Source: Halobacteriovorax sp. GB3
GTDB taxonomy: Bacteria; Bdellovibrionota; Bacteriovoracia; Bacteriovoracales; Bacteriovoracaceae
Assembly: GCF_028649655.1 (NCBI RefSeq)
Contig: NZ_JAQSLN010000001.1
Location: forward strand, 186,001-250,000
Direction of reading: 5' to 3'
Length of the DNA stretch: 64,000 bases
Numbering within the stretch: the first letter of the stretch is position 1; every line of letters begins with the position of its first letter. The notes below the pieces were generated by a model. That model was not told where the DNA came from, searched no databases, and worked only from the letters and a program-made list of their open reading frames with translations. A program made the position numbers and the translations under genes. Positions 43,272 through 51,348 of this stretch are shown in pieces.

Positions 43272-43760
43272 ATGCGCTTACTTCTCTGTACGATAATTTT
43301 TCTATCATTTTCTTCCCATGCTGGAGGAATAGAAGGGCTTAATAAACTTCAAAAAAAACAGGCAACAAAGTGTCTGCAAATGCTTCATGGGATAAGCTAT
43401 GAGCAAATTGATCGCGTTCCAAATGGTATAAGAGAGGTTTATAGCAAAAATAAAGTGAGTCGTATTCTCATGCATAATTTCATTCATCAAATCGATTATA
43501 AGAAAGCTGAAATTGTTGATTCAGCTATCTTGAGTGGAAGTCTTATTATTGATGGTACTGAGTTAAGTTTAAAAAATACAGTCGTTGCTAATGCCACTCT
43601 TGCCGGAGATGTATCTAAGGTCGACTTTAGTGGAGCCTGTCTTATTAATGTGAGTCTACCGACGCGCACTTCATGGTGGGAATATTTTAAAATTAGAAAT
43701 CAGGTTAAGCATTCATCCAATATTGAGTTTGACGATAATATTTATAAGTGGCAACCATGA
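43272..43760 (+). CDS. Exported protein with possible pentapeptide-like turns
   Basis: A 162-aa protein starting at the ATG at 43272, which follows AAAAGGA and begins a signal peptide (ending SSHAG); the longer in-frame start is rejected. The second half (VDSAILSGSLIIDGTELSLKNTVVANATLAGDVSKVDFSG, read in pieces) has regular five-to-six residue turns like a short beta-helix. The stop overlaps the next start as ATGA, so the two genes are coupled. Confidence 0.6.
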   Translation: MRLLLCTIIFLSFSSHAGGIEGLNKLQKKQATKCLQMLHGISYEQIDRVPNGIREVYSKNKVSRILMHNFIHQIDYKKAEIVDSAILSGSLIIDGTELSLKNTVVANATLAGDVSKVDFSGACLINVSLPTRTSWWEYFKIRNQVKHSSNIEFDDNIYKWQP

Positions 43761-44926
43761 AGACTATTTTAACAAGTCTAATCCTCTTATTTAGTCTCAA
43801 ATCTTTTAGTTCTAATGTCATAGTGAATCCTATGAATGGACAAAAAGTAACGCCAGAAAACTTTGAAAGACAAGTGACTCGTTATATGGCGAGGTATTAT
43901 CTTTCTGGTCATCTTCCACAATCTCTCGATTATACTATTGAACAATTTGTAAATCAAAATCCAGACCATGCGAACCTTATCATGACTGCTTTTGTACAAA
44001 GCTTGGAAAAAGAATACTTTTCTAATTTTTTTAAAAAAGAGCAGCGTACATCTCTTGATCTTTCCCAGGTAAAAAAGATCATTGAACAGCGTTTAGGGCA
44101 AAGTAGTTTCGAAGCGAATATGATCGTGAAAAAGATCGTTGAGGCCGAAGAATATTCTACTACTGGTCAGTATGACGGCCTATCTCTTATGACAAAAATT
44201 AGTGTTGCCGAATCTGCTACGAGCGTTGATGAGATGATCAAAGTTCTAAACGAGCTAGGAAAACAAGTCGATGAAAGGGTTCTTCCTATGGCCCTTGAAA
44301 GTCTCTATAAAGGTAAACTCGATCAACGCTTAATTCATGAAATTGAAAAAAGAAAAGATAGAGCGATCGATGGTCTTTGCCATCTTATTAAGAGTGAATT
44401 AGAGATTATTACCGAAGATGAATTTAACGGTCATAAGATGGGTCTCAAAATATCTGAGGAAACAGGGGATTCAACTGTCGTTGAACAATCTAAAATTAGT
44501 TATGTTAAAAATTATCAAAATATTGAAAAGCTAATTGATATTACAAGGAGAATTGGTTTAGATGAATCGACTCATTGTAAAAATGATAAAAAGGCCATCT
44601 TTGAGTTAGTGAGAGATTTCGGCATCTTTTTTGACGATGATCTTTCGAAATTATTTCAAAATGGTTGGAAGAAAGTCGATACTGCGCCAATGAATTTTGG
44701 TGGCTGTGAAGCAGATGATATTAGATATCTTGTGAATAAATATTATAATCGGGCAAAGAAAAATGGCGTTGTTTACAATTTTGGAGAGGGGAACTCTGAT
44801 TGTCAGGTTCTCATTGAAGTGCGACCAACACCCCTTCGAAAGTTAGTTTATTTGACGATAAAAACAAAATCCAGTGTTTCAACGACACAAGGAAGCCTAA
44901 AAGAGGTTCTTTCTTCGATTAAATGA
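43757..44926 (+). CDS. Exported protein, paralogue of the 51349 protein
   Basis: A 389-aa protein with a signal peptide (about residues 1-18). The mature N-terminus VNPMNGQKV and the C-terminal block RAKKNGVVYNFGEG...C...TPLRK match the exported protein at 51349 (VNPFTGEKF; RAKKINVQYNFGES...C...TPMRK). Both also share GLDEST/GFNEST followed by a Cys. No known family. Coupled to the 162-aa exported protein upstream by a 4-bp overlap. Confidence 0.65.
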   Translation: MKTILTSLILLFSLKSFSSNVIVNPMNGQKVTPENFERQVTRYMARYYLSGHLPQSLDYTIEQFVNQNPDHANLIMTAFVQSLEKEYFSNFFKKEQRTSLDLSQVKKIIEQRLGQSSFEANMIVKKIVEAEEYSTTGQYDGLSLMTKISVAESATSVDEMIKVLNELGKQVDERVLPMALESLYKGKLDQRLIHEIEKRKDRAIDGLCHLIKSELEIITEDEFNGHKMGLKISEETGDSTVVEQSKISYVKNYQNIEKLIDITRRIGLDESTHCKNDKKAIFELVRDFGIFFDDDLSKLFQNGWKKVDTAPMNFGGCEADDIRYLVNKYYNRAKKNGVVYNFGEGNSDCQVLIEVRPTPLRKLVYLTIKTKSSVSTTQGSLKEVLSSIK

Positions 44927-44990
44927 GAGAGAAAAGGCCTTTTTTTTTAGCACTTTTTTAGTATATAGTAGCTAAAAGTTTGGAGAGATC

Positions 44991-45494
44991 ATGTTAGAAG
45001 AAATATATAGTAATATTATTGAAAGAGCTGAAGCATTCAAAGGCTCTGATAAATTTGAGACGTTAATCAGAAAATCAATTACCATTGCCGTACTATCTGA
45101 TCATGATCCTAAGCCACATATCAAAAATGTTTCTTTCAAATTAAAAGAACTTTTAGAAGGTCTTACAACTCTTACGAATTCTAAAGGAAAGGGCGTCGCC
45201 CTAAAGATTGGTACAGAAACATTTCTTATTATTGCAGAAGAACTACAATTTGAGTTTGACGAGAGCGAAGCTTTCCTGATGTTCCATCTTAGAAAACTTG
45301 GAAAATTTAGAAAAAGAGAAGCTGACTTATTGAGTGAGTTAACGGGTCTTTGGAAAGAATATCCTGAATATGAAATGGCCAAAATAGACTTCTCTCGTTC
45401 GCTAAAAGATCTTATGCGCGCTAAATTTATTCATTACAGAAGAGGGAATATCTTATTAAATCCTTCTTTTGTTATTCGTTATCGTGAGAGCTAA
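44991..45494 (+). CDS. Uncharacterised cytoplasmic protein
   Basis: A 167-aa protein with no signal peptide, mostly helical. The end (FSRSLKDLMRAKFIHYRRGNILLNPSFVIRY) resembles a winged-helix wing, so a DNA-binding or replication-initiator-like fold is possible, but this is weak. GGAGAG precedes the ATG. The next gene starts inside its last codons. Confidence 0.5.
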   Translation: MLEEIYSNIIERAEAFKGSDKFETLIRKSITIAVLSDHDPKPHIKNVSFKLKELLEGLTTLTNSKGKGVALKIGTETFLIIAEELQFEFDESEAFLMFHLRKLGKFRKREADLLSELTGLWKEYPEYEMAKIDFSRSLKDLMRAKFIHYRRGNILLNPSFVIRYRES

Positions 45495-46425
45495 GAATAG
45501 TATTGTTGTCTTTTCAAAGCGAAGTACACAAGGACTCAAACAATCGGCTCAATACCTTTTTGAGTATCTAAGTTTAGAGTTTGATGTAAATCTAGTTTTT
45601 GAAGATCAGTTGCAGTCTGTTGAACTTTATCAAATCGATAGTGATGCCGTTGTCATTGTCCATGATTTTGTTTCATTTCCAATTGAAAAATATAAATCTC
45701 ATTTTAAAAATTCCTTTTACTATTTTGTCCCAGGTAAACTGCACCTAGATCATTATGCTTTTTATTCCCATTATGATGGAATTCTTTGCCCTTATCGCGA
45801 TATTATTCTTCCTGAGTGGGAGGTTGATACCAAAGTTATACGTTGGTGCTATGACTTAGAGAGATTACATAAAAAAGTACAGGACACTCATTTAGAAGAA
45901 TATAAAAAAAGAAGAGATGAGCTTCTCTTTGTAGGGCGCATTTTTTCAGATAAACTGAGCTATCAATTTCTAGAGGAGTTTGTCGAGCGAGGGCACCGAA
46001 TTGTTATCGTAGGTGATTTCTTAATTGAACAGACTAAAGAAGATATACTTCTCAAAGAGCTTATTCTCGATCATACAAATATTTTCTACCGTGAAAGTGC
46101 TCCCCACGAAAATATCTTAAAATTGATGGGAGAATTTAAGGCCACTATCTTACCATCAAATATTGATATTTTCTCTTTGGCATCTCTTGAGAGTATCTAC
46201 TGCGGTAATATTCCAATATTCTTACAGCGAAAGCACTTAAGTTATATATGGAAAGTTGAGGAGAGTCTTTCTTGTCCTGACGTGATTTCACTTATCGATT
46301 GTTATGAAGACTTTTTAGCAAAAGATGATCTAGAGAAATTGGAATTACGAAATCGTCATCTCACTCAAGTTCAAATGAAGATGAGTGAGATAAGTTCATT
46401 AGAGATTATTCACTCTTTATTTTAG
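45484..46425 (+). CDS. Glycosyltransferase-like protein (GT-B type)
   Basis: A 313-aa protein from GTG at 45484 (a TTG at 45469 is also possible); neither has a Shine-Dalgarno, so translation is probably coupled to the overlapping upstream gene. ELLFVGRIFSDKLSYQFLEEF, the ESAPHENILKLMGEFKATILPSN segment and SLASLESIYCGNIPIFL resemble the nucleotide-sugar half of group-1 GT-B transferases (EALACG-like motif). The N-terminal half is divergent. The product is unknown. Confidence 0.6.
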   Translation: MRAKNSIVVFSKRSTQGLKQSAQYLFEYLSLEFDVNLVFEDQLQSVELYQIDSDAVVIVHDFVSFPIEKYKSHFKNSFYYFVPGKLHLDHYAFYSHYDGILCPYRDIILPEWEVDTKVIRWCYDLERLHKKVQDTHLEEYKKRRDELLFVGRIFSDKLSYQFLEEFVERGHRIVIVGDFLIEQTKEDILLKELILDHTNIFYRESAPHENILKLMGEFKATILPSNIDIFSLASLESIYCGNIPIFLQRKHLSYIWKVEESLSCPDVISLIDCYEDFLAKDDLEKLELRNRHLTQVQMKMSEISSLEIIHSLF

Positions 46426-47406
46426 TTCTTCCATAATTTCACTCAATAATTTTAAAGAATAGATCTTTTTATCAACATCAAAAATAGATGTCACAACCAT
46501 TAATTCATCTGGATGATAACGAGTTAGAAATGTGGAGAGTTTTTCTTTTACAGTTTTTTTTGATCCAATGAATGAGAAATAGAGCATATGATTGGCCATT
46601 TGCTTTTCTGCTTCATTCCAGTATTCATCCATATTCTCAATTGGTGGTTGAAACTTTCTTTTCACACCTCTTCTTAGGTTTACAAAAGATTGTTTCTGAC
46701 TTGTTGAGAGATATTGTGCCTGTTCATCGGTATCAGCAATAATGATATTCACGCCCAGCATAACATAGGGCCTTACTTGTTGCTTTGAAGGTCTAAAGTC
46801 ACTTCGGTAAAAGTTGAGAGCATCGGCGATTGCATCTGGAGCAAAGTGGGAGGCAAAGGCGTAAGGCAGACCGAAGTGTGCTGCTAGTTGAGCACCGAAA
46901 GTACTTGATCCTAAAATCCATAGAGGAATATCTTGACCCATTCCCGGTGTTGCAACAATGGGATCTTCAAAACTTTCCTTTGAAAAGTAGCGTTGAAGTT
47001 CTTGAACATCGCTAGGAAAATTCTGTGAATTCTTTTGATCAGTGCGAAGGGCCTGAACTGTTTTTTGATCCGTTCCTGGAGCTCTACCAAGACCAAGATC
47101 AATTCTTCCTGGATAAAGTGCTTCTAGTGTTCCAAATTGCTCTGCGATGACGAGAGGCGAGTGGTTTGGCAGCATTATCCCACCGGCACCAATTCTGATC
47201 TTTTCAGTATTGGCCGCCAAATGAGAGATGACTACTGAAGTCGCAGCACTGGCGATGGCCGGCATATTATGGTGTTCTGCCGCCCATATTCTTTTAAACC
47301 CAAAATGTTCGACAGCTTTAGCTACTTTTACAGCGCTATCAAAAGCTTCTTTTAAACTTTGATCTTCATTAACAAAGATAAGATCGAGAAGTGATAAATT
47401 TGCCAT
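46417..47406 (-). CDS. LLM-class flavin-dependent oxidoreductase
   Basis: A 329-aa luciferase-like monooxygenase family protein. WAAEHHNMPAIAS, RIGAGGIMLPNHSPLVIAEQFGTLEALYPGRIDLGLGRAPG and LGSSTFGAQLAAHFGLPYAFASHF are near-consensus for the single-component YhbW/bacterial-luciferase-like group. It needs reduced FMN. It lies 11 bp downstream of the Old Yellow Enzyme gene and shares its ArsR-controlled promoter, suggesting a joint role in detoxifying electrophiles. Confidence 0.92.
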   Translation of the reverse strand: MANLSLLDLIFVNEDQSLKEAFDSAVKVAKAVEHFGFKRIWAAEHHNMPAIASAATSVVISHLAANTEKIRIGAGGIMLPNHSPLVIAEQFGTLEALYPGRIDLGLGRAPGTDQKTVQALRTDQKNSQNFPSDVQELQRYFSKESFEDPIVATPGMGQDIPLWILGSSTFGAQLAAHFGLPYAFASHFAPDAIADALNFYRSDFRPSKQQVRPYVMLGVNIIIADTDEQAQYLSTSQKQSFVNLRRGVKRKFQPPIENMDEYWNEAEKQMANHMLYFSFIGSKKTVKEKLSTFLTRYHPDELMVVTSIFDVDKKIYSLKLLSEIMEELK

Positions 47407-47417
47407 GAACCTTCCTT

Positions 47418-48467
47418 TTAAAGCGTTGGATAGTCGGTATAACCGATGTGATCAGGGCCATAAAAAGTATCATAAACCGGTTCATTGAGAGCGGCATTCT
47501 TTTCAAATCTTGAAACGAGATCAGGGTTGGCTATAAAGGGAACACCAAAGGAAATAGCATCAGCAATTCCTTCTTCAATGGCCTTCTCTCCACTTTCTTT
47601 TGTGAACTTTTCATTGGCAATAAAAGTTCCCTTGAAAAGCTTTTTCATTTTAGGAGCAATGCTATCTTCTTGTAGTGACTCTCTGGTAAATATAAATGCG
47701 ACATTCTTTTTATCAAGCTCTTTAGTAACGTAGCGAAAGAGTTCAAGTGGGTTTGAGTCTCCCATATCGTGGCTATCGCATCTAGGTGCTAAGTGGACTC
47801 CAACGCGATTACTCGTCCAAACATCAATAAGTTCGTCAGCAATTTCCATGAGAAACCTTGCTCTATTTTCAATAGAACCACCATAGATATCATCTCTTTT
47901 ATTTGTTGAGTCTTGTAGAAATTGATCAATAAGATAGCCATTGGCCGCATGAATTTCGACACCATCAAAACCAGCTTCTTTAGCATTAATGGCCGCTTGA
48001 CGATAGTCTTGAACAATCTGCTTAACTTCTTCGGTCGATAGAGCACGGGGAGTTTGATAATTTGTTAATGGTCGAACGAGTGAGACATGCCCTTTGGGAG
48101 CAATCGCACTTGGAGCCACGGGAAGCTCGCCATCTAAGAACATTGAGTGAGAAATTCTCCCTACGTGCCATAATTGAAGATAGATCTTTGATCCTCTCTC
48201 TTGCACGGCCTTTGTTATTTTCTTCCAACCAGCGATTTGTTCTTTTGACCAAATTCCTGGTGTGTTGGCATAGCCTACGGCACTTGGAGTAATTGCTGTC
48301 GCTTCAGTGATAATAAGTCCTGCCCCAGCTCTTTGTGTATAGTATTCCAGCATAAGGTCATTGGGAGTCCTGTTTTCAAAGGCCCTTGCACGAGTAAGTG
48401 GTGCCATGACAATTCTATTTTTAAGTTCACTATTTCCTATTTTTATGGGTGTAAGTAAATTACTCAT
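47418..48467 (-). CDS. Old Yellow Enzyme family NADH:flavin oxidoreductase
   Basis: A 349-aa FMN TIM-barrel ene-reductase, NemA/XenA type. IVMAPLTRARA, QLWHVGRISH, GFDGVEIHAANGYLIDQFLQ and the NKRDDIYGGS segment are intact. It reduces activated alkenes, nitro compounds or quinones. AAAGGA precedes the ATG. First gene of an operon with the LLM flavoprotein, divergent from an ArsR-family regulator; palindromes over its promoter suggest repression released by electrophiles. Confidence 0.93.
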   Translation of the reverse strand: MSNLLTPIKIGNSELKNRIVMAPLTRARAFENRTPNDLMLEYYTQRAGAGLIITEATAITPSAVGYANTPGIWSKEQIAGWKKITKAVQERGSKIYLQLWHVGRISHSMFLDGELPVAPSAIAPKGHVSLVRPLTNYQTPRALSTEEVKQIVQDYRQAAINAKEAGFDGVEIHAANGYLIDQFLQDSTNKRDDIYGGSIENRARFLMEIADELIDVWTSNRVGVHLAPRCDSHDMGDSNPLELFRYVTKELDKKNVAFIFTRESLQEDSIAPKMKKLFKGTFIANEKFTKESGEKAIEEGIADAISFGVPFIANPDLVSRFEKNAALNEPVYDTFYGPDHIGYTDYPTL

Positions 48468-48479
48468 TTATCAATCCTT

Positions 48480-48552
48480 TGTTTGATATATTTCAAACAA
48501 TAAGACCCTGCTTGAAAAAAATCAAGTAATTTGTTAGAATTTTATCTAACAA
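48480..48552. promoter_or_regulatory. Divergent oye/arsR control region with three related palindromes
   Basis: Three dyads with 6-bp gaps: TGTTTGA-N6-TCAAACA (48480-48499), CTTGA-N6-TCAAG (48511-48526) and TTGTTAGA-N6-TCTAACAA (48531-48552). Promoters fit around them: plus-strand TTGAAA (48512-48517)-17 bp-TAGAAT (48535-48540) for the regulator, and minus-strand TTGATT-17 bp-TATTGT for the flavoprotein. The third dyad covers the regulator's -10 box and start site. Confidence 0.7.
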
Positions 48553-48839
48553 TGAACAAATGCAAAGAAATTCCACTAGATAAGATTTTTAAGTCTCTGG
48601 GTGACCCCATACGAATGGGAGTCATTAAACAGCTCATCCAACATGAAGATGGCGAGCTTTCTTGCGGCCAATTTGATTATTGTGTGAATAAGGCTACATT
48701 TTCTCATCACATTAAAATACTTCTTGAATCACATATCTTGTGTGAAAGGACAGAAGGGGTTAAGAAATTTCTCTTTCTTAATCCAAATATTAAAAAGCTC
48801 TATCCTGGCTTGATTGAAACAATAAAAACAAGTTTATAA
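48552..48839 (+). CDS. ArsR-family transcriptional regulator
   Basis: A 95-aa ArsR-type winged-helix repressor (FKSLGDPIRMGVIKQL; CVNKATFSHHIKILLESHIL). Four cysteines (Cys4, Cys31, Cys37 and Cys57) could sense thiol-reactive compounds or metal, though the classic ELCVCDL metal site is absent. ATG 48552 has no Shine-Dalgarno, and the predicted transcription start is only a few bases upstream, so the mRNA may be nearly leaderless. Divergent from the Old Yellow Enzyme gene, its likely target. Confidence 0.87.
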   Translation: MNKCKEIPLDKIFKSLGDPIRMGVIKQLIQHEDGELSCGQFDYCVNKATFSHHIKILLESHILCERTEGVKKFLFLNPNIKKLYPGLIETIKTSL

Positions 48840-48841
48840 AA

Positions 48842-48869
48842 AAGGCCCAATGATATGGGCCTTAGTTTT
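48842..48869. terminator. Bidirectional intrinsic terminator
   Basis: AAGGCCCA pairs with TGGGCCTT around a 6-nt loop, with A-run before and T-run after. It separates the convergent ArsR and SDR genes. Confidence 0.88.
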
Positions 48870-49613
48870 TTAAGGGAGATATGCACCGCCACAAACTGGC
48901 ATATATGTTCCTGTGATGTGTCCTGATTCTTTCTTAGCTAAAAATTGAATCGTATTAGCGATGTCCTCGGGAGTTGCAATTTCTTTTGTTGGAGTCATCT
49001 CTTTAATAAAATCTTTGAACTCTTCTGGCGAATTTTTTGTCGCATCAGTAAGAACGAGTCCTGGAGCAACGATATTAGATGTCACACCGTAAGGTCCAAG
49101 CTCTTGGGCCAAGTATTTGCTAAATGAATCGAGTGCTCCTTTGGCCGACCCGTGAGCAATAAAAGTTGGTGCTGGACTTTCTGAAAGTGTACTAGAAATA
49201 AAGATTAATCTTCCATACTTATTTCTTTTCATACTGGCCGCTGCATATTTTGCTGTCACGTATGAGGCGAACATTTCATTGTTTAACTTCTCTTGAAACT
49301 CTTCCCAGCTTTGCTCTAAAAATGGCTTAGGAGTAAAGTTCATATTGGCGTTTGAAACAAGAATATCAACGCTTCCATACTCTTGTTCAATTTTTTGAAA
49401 CATTGCTGCTATGGCCTTTTCATCGCGAACATCGGCCTGAATAGGGAAAGCTTCTCCACCAGCAGTTCTAATTTCTTTAGCAAGCGCACTCGCAACGTCT
49501 TCACTTCTTAAATAATTAATAAAAACACGGTGCCCATCTTTAGCTAGTGCTTTCGCTGTTGCTGCGCCGATACCTCTTGCTCCACCTGTAACTAAAGCAT
49601 TGAATTTTTTCAC
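48870..49613 (-). CDS. SDR-family oxidoreductase with altered active site, SoxR-controlled
   Basis: A 247-aa short-chain dehydrogenase/reductase. The cofactor motif TGGARGIG (9-16) and Ser140/Ser141 are present, but the catalytic YxxxK reads HGSAK: His154 stands where Tyr is expected, Lys158 is kept. The NNAG motif is also altered (SNAN). It starts with GTG after GGAGG. A SoxR-type promoter lies upstream on its strand, so it is probably induced by redox-cycling agents through the divergent soxR. It may work on an unusual substrate or be non-catalytic. Confidence 0.87.
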   Translation of the reverse strand: MKKFNALVTGGARGIGAATAKALAKDGHRVFINYLRSEDVASALAKEIRTAGGEAFPIQADVRDEKAIAAMFQKIEQEYGSVDILVSNANMNFTPKPFLEQSWEEFQEKLNNEMFASYVTAKYAAASMKRNKYGRLIFISSTLSESPAPTFIAHGSAKGALDSFSKYLAQELGPYGVTSNIVAPGLVLTDATKNSPEEFKDFIKEMTPTKEIATPEDIANTIQFLAKKESGHITGTYMPVCGGAYLP

Positions 49614-49666
49614 ATATCCTCCAAATTAAGGCCTGGTAATTGCCTCATAAGCTGTACTGGGTTAGG

Positions 49667-49697
49667 ATTGTAAAACCTAAAGTAAGGTTGAGGTCAA
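49667..49697 (-). promoter_or_regulatory. SoxR-type promoter of the SDR gene with SoxR box
   Basis: On the minus strand TTGACC and TACAAT are separated by exactly 19 bp, the SoxR/MerR geometry. The spacer overlaps a 20-bp dyad (49675-49694, ACCTAAAGTA...GGTTGAGGT) that I align to the enterobacterial SoxR box with about 16 of 20 matches. It sits between the SDR and soxR starts. Confidence 0.8.
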
Positions 49698-49705
49698 GAG
49701 GGTCT

Positions 49706-50161
49706 ATGAAAATTGAAAAAGAATATTTATCGGTTGGAGAAATTGCAAAGAGAAGTGGTTTGGCCATTTCGGCAATCCATTTCTATGAGTCAAAAGGACT
49801 TCTTCGCTCATATCGAAATAGTGGGAATCAAAGGCGCTTTCATCGAAGAGAGTTGCGAATTCTAAGCTATATAAAAGTCGCTCAAAAGATTGGTCTTACA
49901 TTAGGCGAGATAAAAGAGGCCTTTAAAAATATAGAAAACAAAGAGCACCTCAGTGCTAGTGATTGGAAGAAACTTGGCCGCAGTTGGGAGAGAGTCTTAA
50001 AAAAGAGAGTTGAGCTAATCGAAAATATGCGCTCTCAACTAAGTCTTTGTATTGGCTGTGGTTGTCTTTCGCTTAAAGATTGCCCTCTTCGAAATCCTGA
50101 AGATCGACTGGCAAAAGAGGGTGGTGGAGCTCGTCTACTTCTTCCTGAAGAAGAGTATTAA
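49706..50161 (+). CDS. soxR: Redox-sensing MerR-family activator SoxR
   Basis: A 151-aa SoxR. N-terminal MerR HTH (LSVGEIAKRSGLAISAIHFYESKGLL) and the 2Fe-2S signature C-x2-C-x-C-x5-C at Cys115, 118, 120 and 126 are exact. It starts at the ATG at 49706 after GAGGG; the earlier in-frame ATG at 49640 would run through the SoxR box. No soxS is present, so it probably activates the SDR gene directly, as in non-enteric bacteria. The stop overlaps the convergent cca gene. Confidence 0.95.
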   Translation: MKIEKEYLSVGEIAKRSGLAISAIHFYESKGLLRSYRNSGNQRRFHRRELRILSYIKVAQKIGLTLGEIKEAFKNIENKEHLSASDWKKLGRSWERVLKKRVELIENMRSQLSLCIGCGCLSLKDCPLRNPEDRLAKEGGGARLLLPEEEY

Positions 50162-51222
50162 TAATTCATTTTTATTTTTTCAATTTCTCGAAGGTAAGTG
50201 TTTTCAATTTTTTGGGCATTAATTGGCCCTTGAATAACTTTATGTATTTTAAGCGTTGAAAGTACAGTCTGGCACTCTAAAAGAAATTCTCCTTCTTTTG
50301 GAGTTGCACCCTTGAGAGTTAAGACTTGTATAAAATCATTTGTAAGAGATTGTTCACGTTTAAAGTTTGCATCTCTTAGAAAGTGAATGATCTCACTTGA
50401 GTCGGCCTCTATCGCTCTAAAATAGAAGTCTTGCCAAGTATGAACTAGAATTGAAAGCTTCATTGTAGGATTATCCAATTTGTAACGCTGACAGAATTCC
50501 ATAACAGATTGTGAGGGAATATGGCTCAAGAGAGTGGCCATAAGAACTTTAAAACGGTCTGTTTTTAGGCGCATTCGATCAAGATTTTCCATAGCGATAA
50601 GAAATTGATCTTCGTCTAGATTTAATTGAGGAAATGTTTGTAATAAAACATTTATTTTTTTTAGTGAATTAAAAAAGAGTGATGGATGATTTGTCTTAAA
50701 TGCCTTTTCTATTTCTTTTAGTATCCTTTCTCCTGGAATCTTCGAGAGATCATTCTTGCTGCAAAGCTCTTTGATTTTACTCTTTGTTTCTTTTGCAATT
50801 TTAAATGAACAGAGTTTTGCCTGAAATCTAGCAAGCCGAAAGATGCGAATGAGATCTTGCTCAAAAAGATCACTCGAATGACGAAGAATCTTCTTTTTAA
50901 TATCATTTTGACCGTGACAAGGATCGATAATTTCTCCCTGATAATTCATGGCCATACTATTGATGGTTAGATCTCTTGCTTTTAAGTCCTCTTCAAGGGA
51001 GTACTTATTTTGTCCTCTTAAGAGGGCATATTCATTCTTAGTTTTTGGATGTAAAAAGACATCAAATGATTTACCAACTTTTGTGAAACCAGCATCAATG
51101 AGTTCCTGACTGTTTATACCAATAAGAACGTAGTCAAAGTCTGAGACTTCTAAACCAAGAAGTTTGTCGCGAACGGCCCCACCAACTAAAAATGCTTTTT
51201 TTTCAATATCTTCAAGCTTCAT
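50158..51222 (-). CDS. cca: CCA tRNA nucleotidyltransferase / poly(A) polymerase family
   Basis: A 354-aa class-II nucleotidyltransferase. VGGAVRDKLLG, the metal-binding SDFDYVLIG (DxD), FLHPKTKNEYALLR, RDLTINSMAM and the FRLARFQAKL motif follow the bacterial Cca order, closest in style to the gamma-proteobacterial type. It adds or repairs the 3' CCA of tRNAs. The HD domain of the E. coli enzyme is not obvious. Single gene. Confidence 0.9.
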   Translation of the reverse strand: MKLEDIEKKAFLVGGAVRDKLLGLEVSDFDYVLIGINSQELIDAGFTKVGKSFDVFLHPKTKNEYALLRGQNKYSLEEDLKARDLTINSMAMNYQGEIIDPCHGQNDIKKKILRHSSDLFEQDLIRIFRLARFQAKLCSFKIAKETKSKIKELCSKNDLSKIPGERILKEIEKAFKTNHPSLFFNSLKKINVLLQTFPQLNLDEDQFLIAMENLDRMRLKTDRFKVLMATLLSHIPSQSVMEFCQRYKLDNPTMKLSILVHTWQDFYFRAIEADSSEIIHFLRDANFKREQSLTNDFIQVLTLKGATPKEGEFLLECQTVLSTLKIHKVIQGPINAQKIENTYLREIEKIKMNY

Positions 51223-51348
51223 GAAGTTATTTTACACAGAGATAAGCGCCTGAGCGAAGGATTTTATTTCGGCCGTCTAAATAGCTTACACTCCTTGTTA
51301 AATTTTCAAATGAAACTGCTAAACTGAAAGAATTGGTAGGATGAGCGT

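Noticed and set aside
47485-48292. Several frames opposite and within the Old Yellow Enzyme gene
   Set aside because: They are shadows of a highly conserved enzyme.
49640-49705. Longer N-terminus for SoxR
   Set aside because: It would translate through the SoxR box and promoter; the MerR HTH begins normally from 49706.
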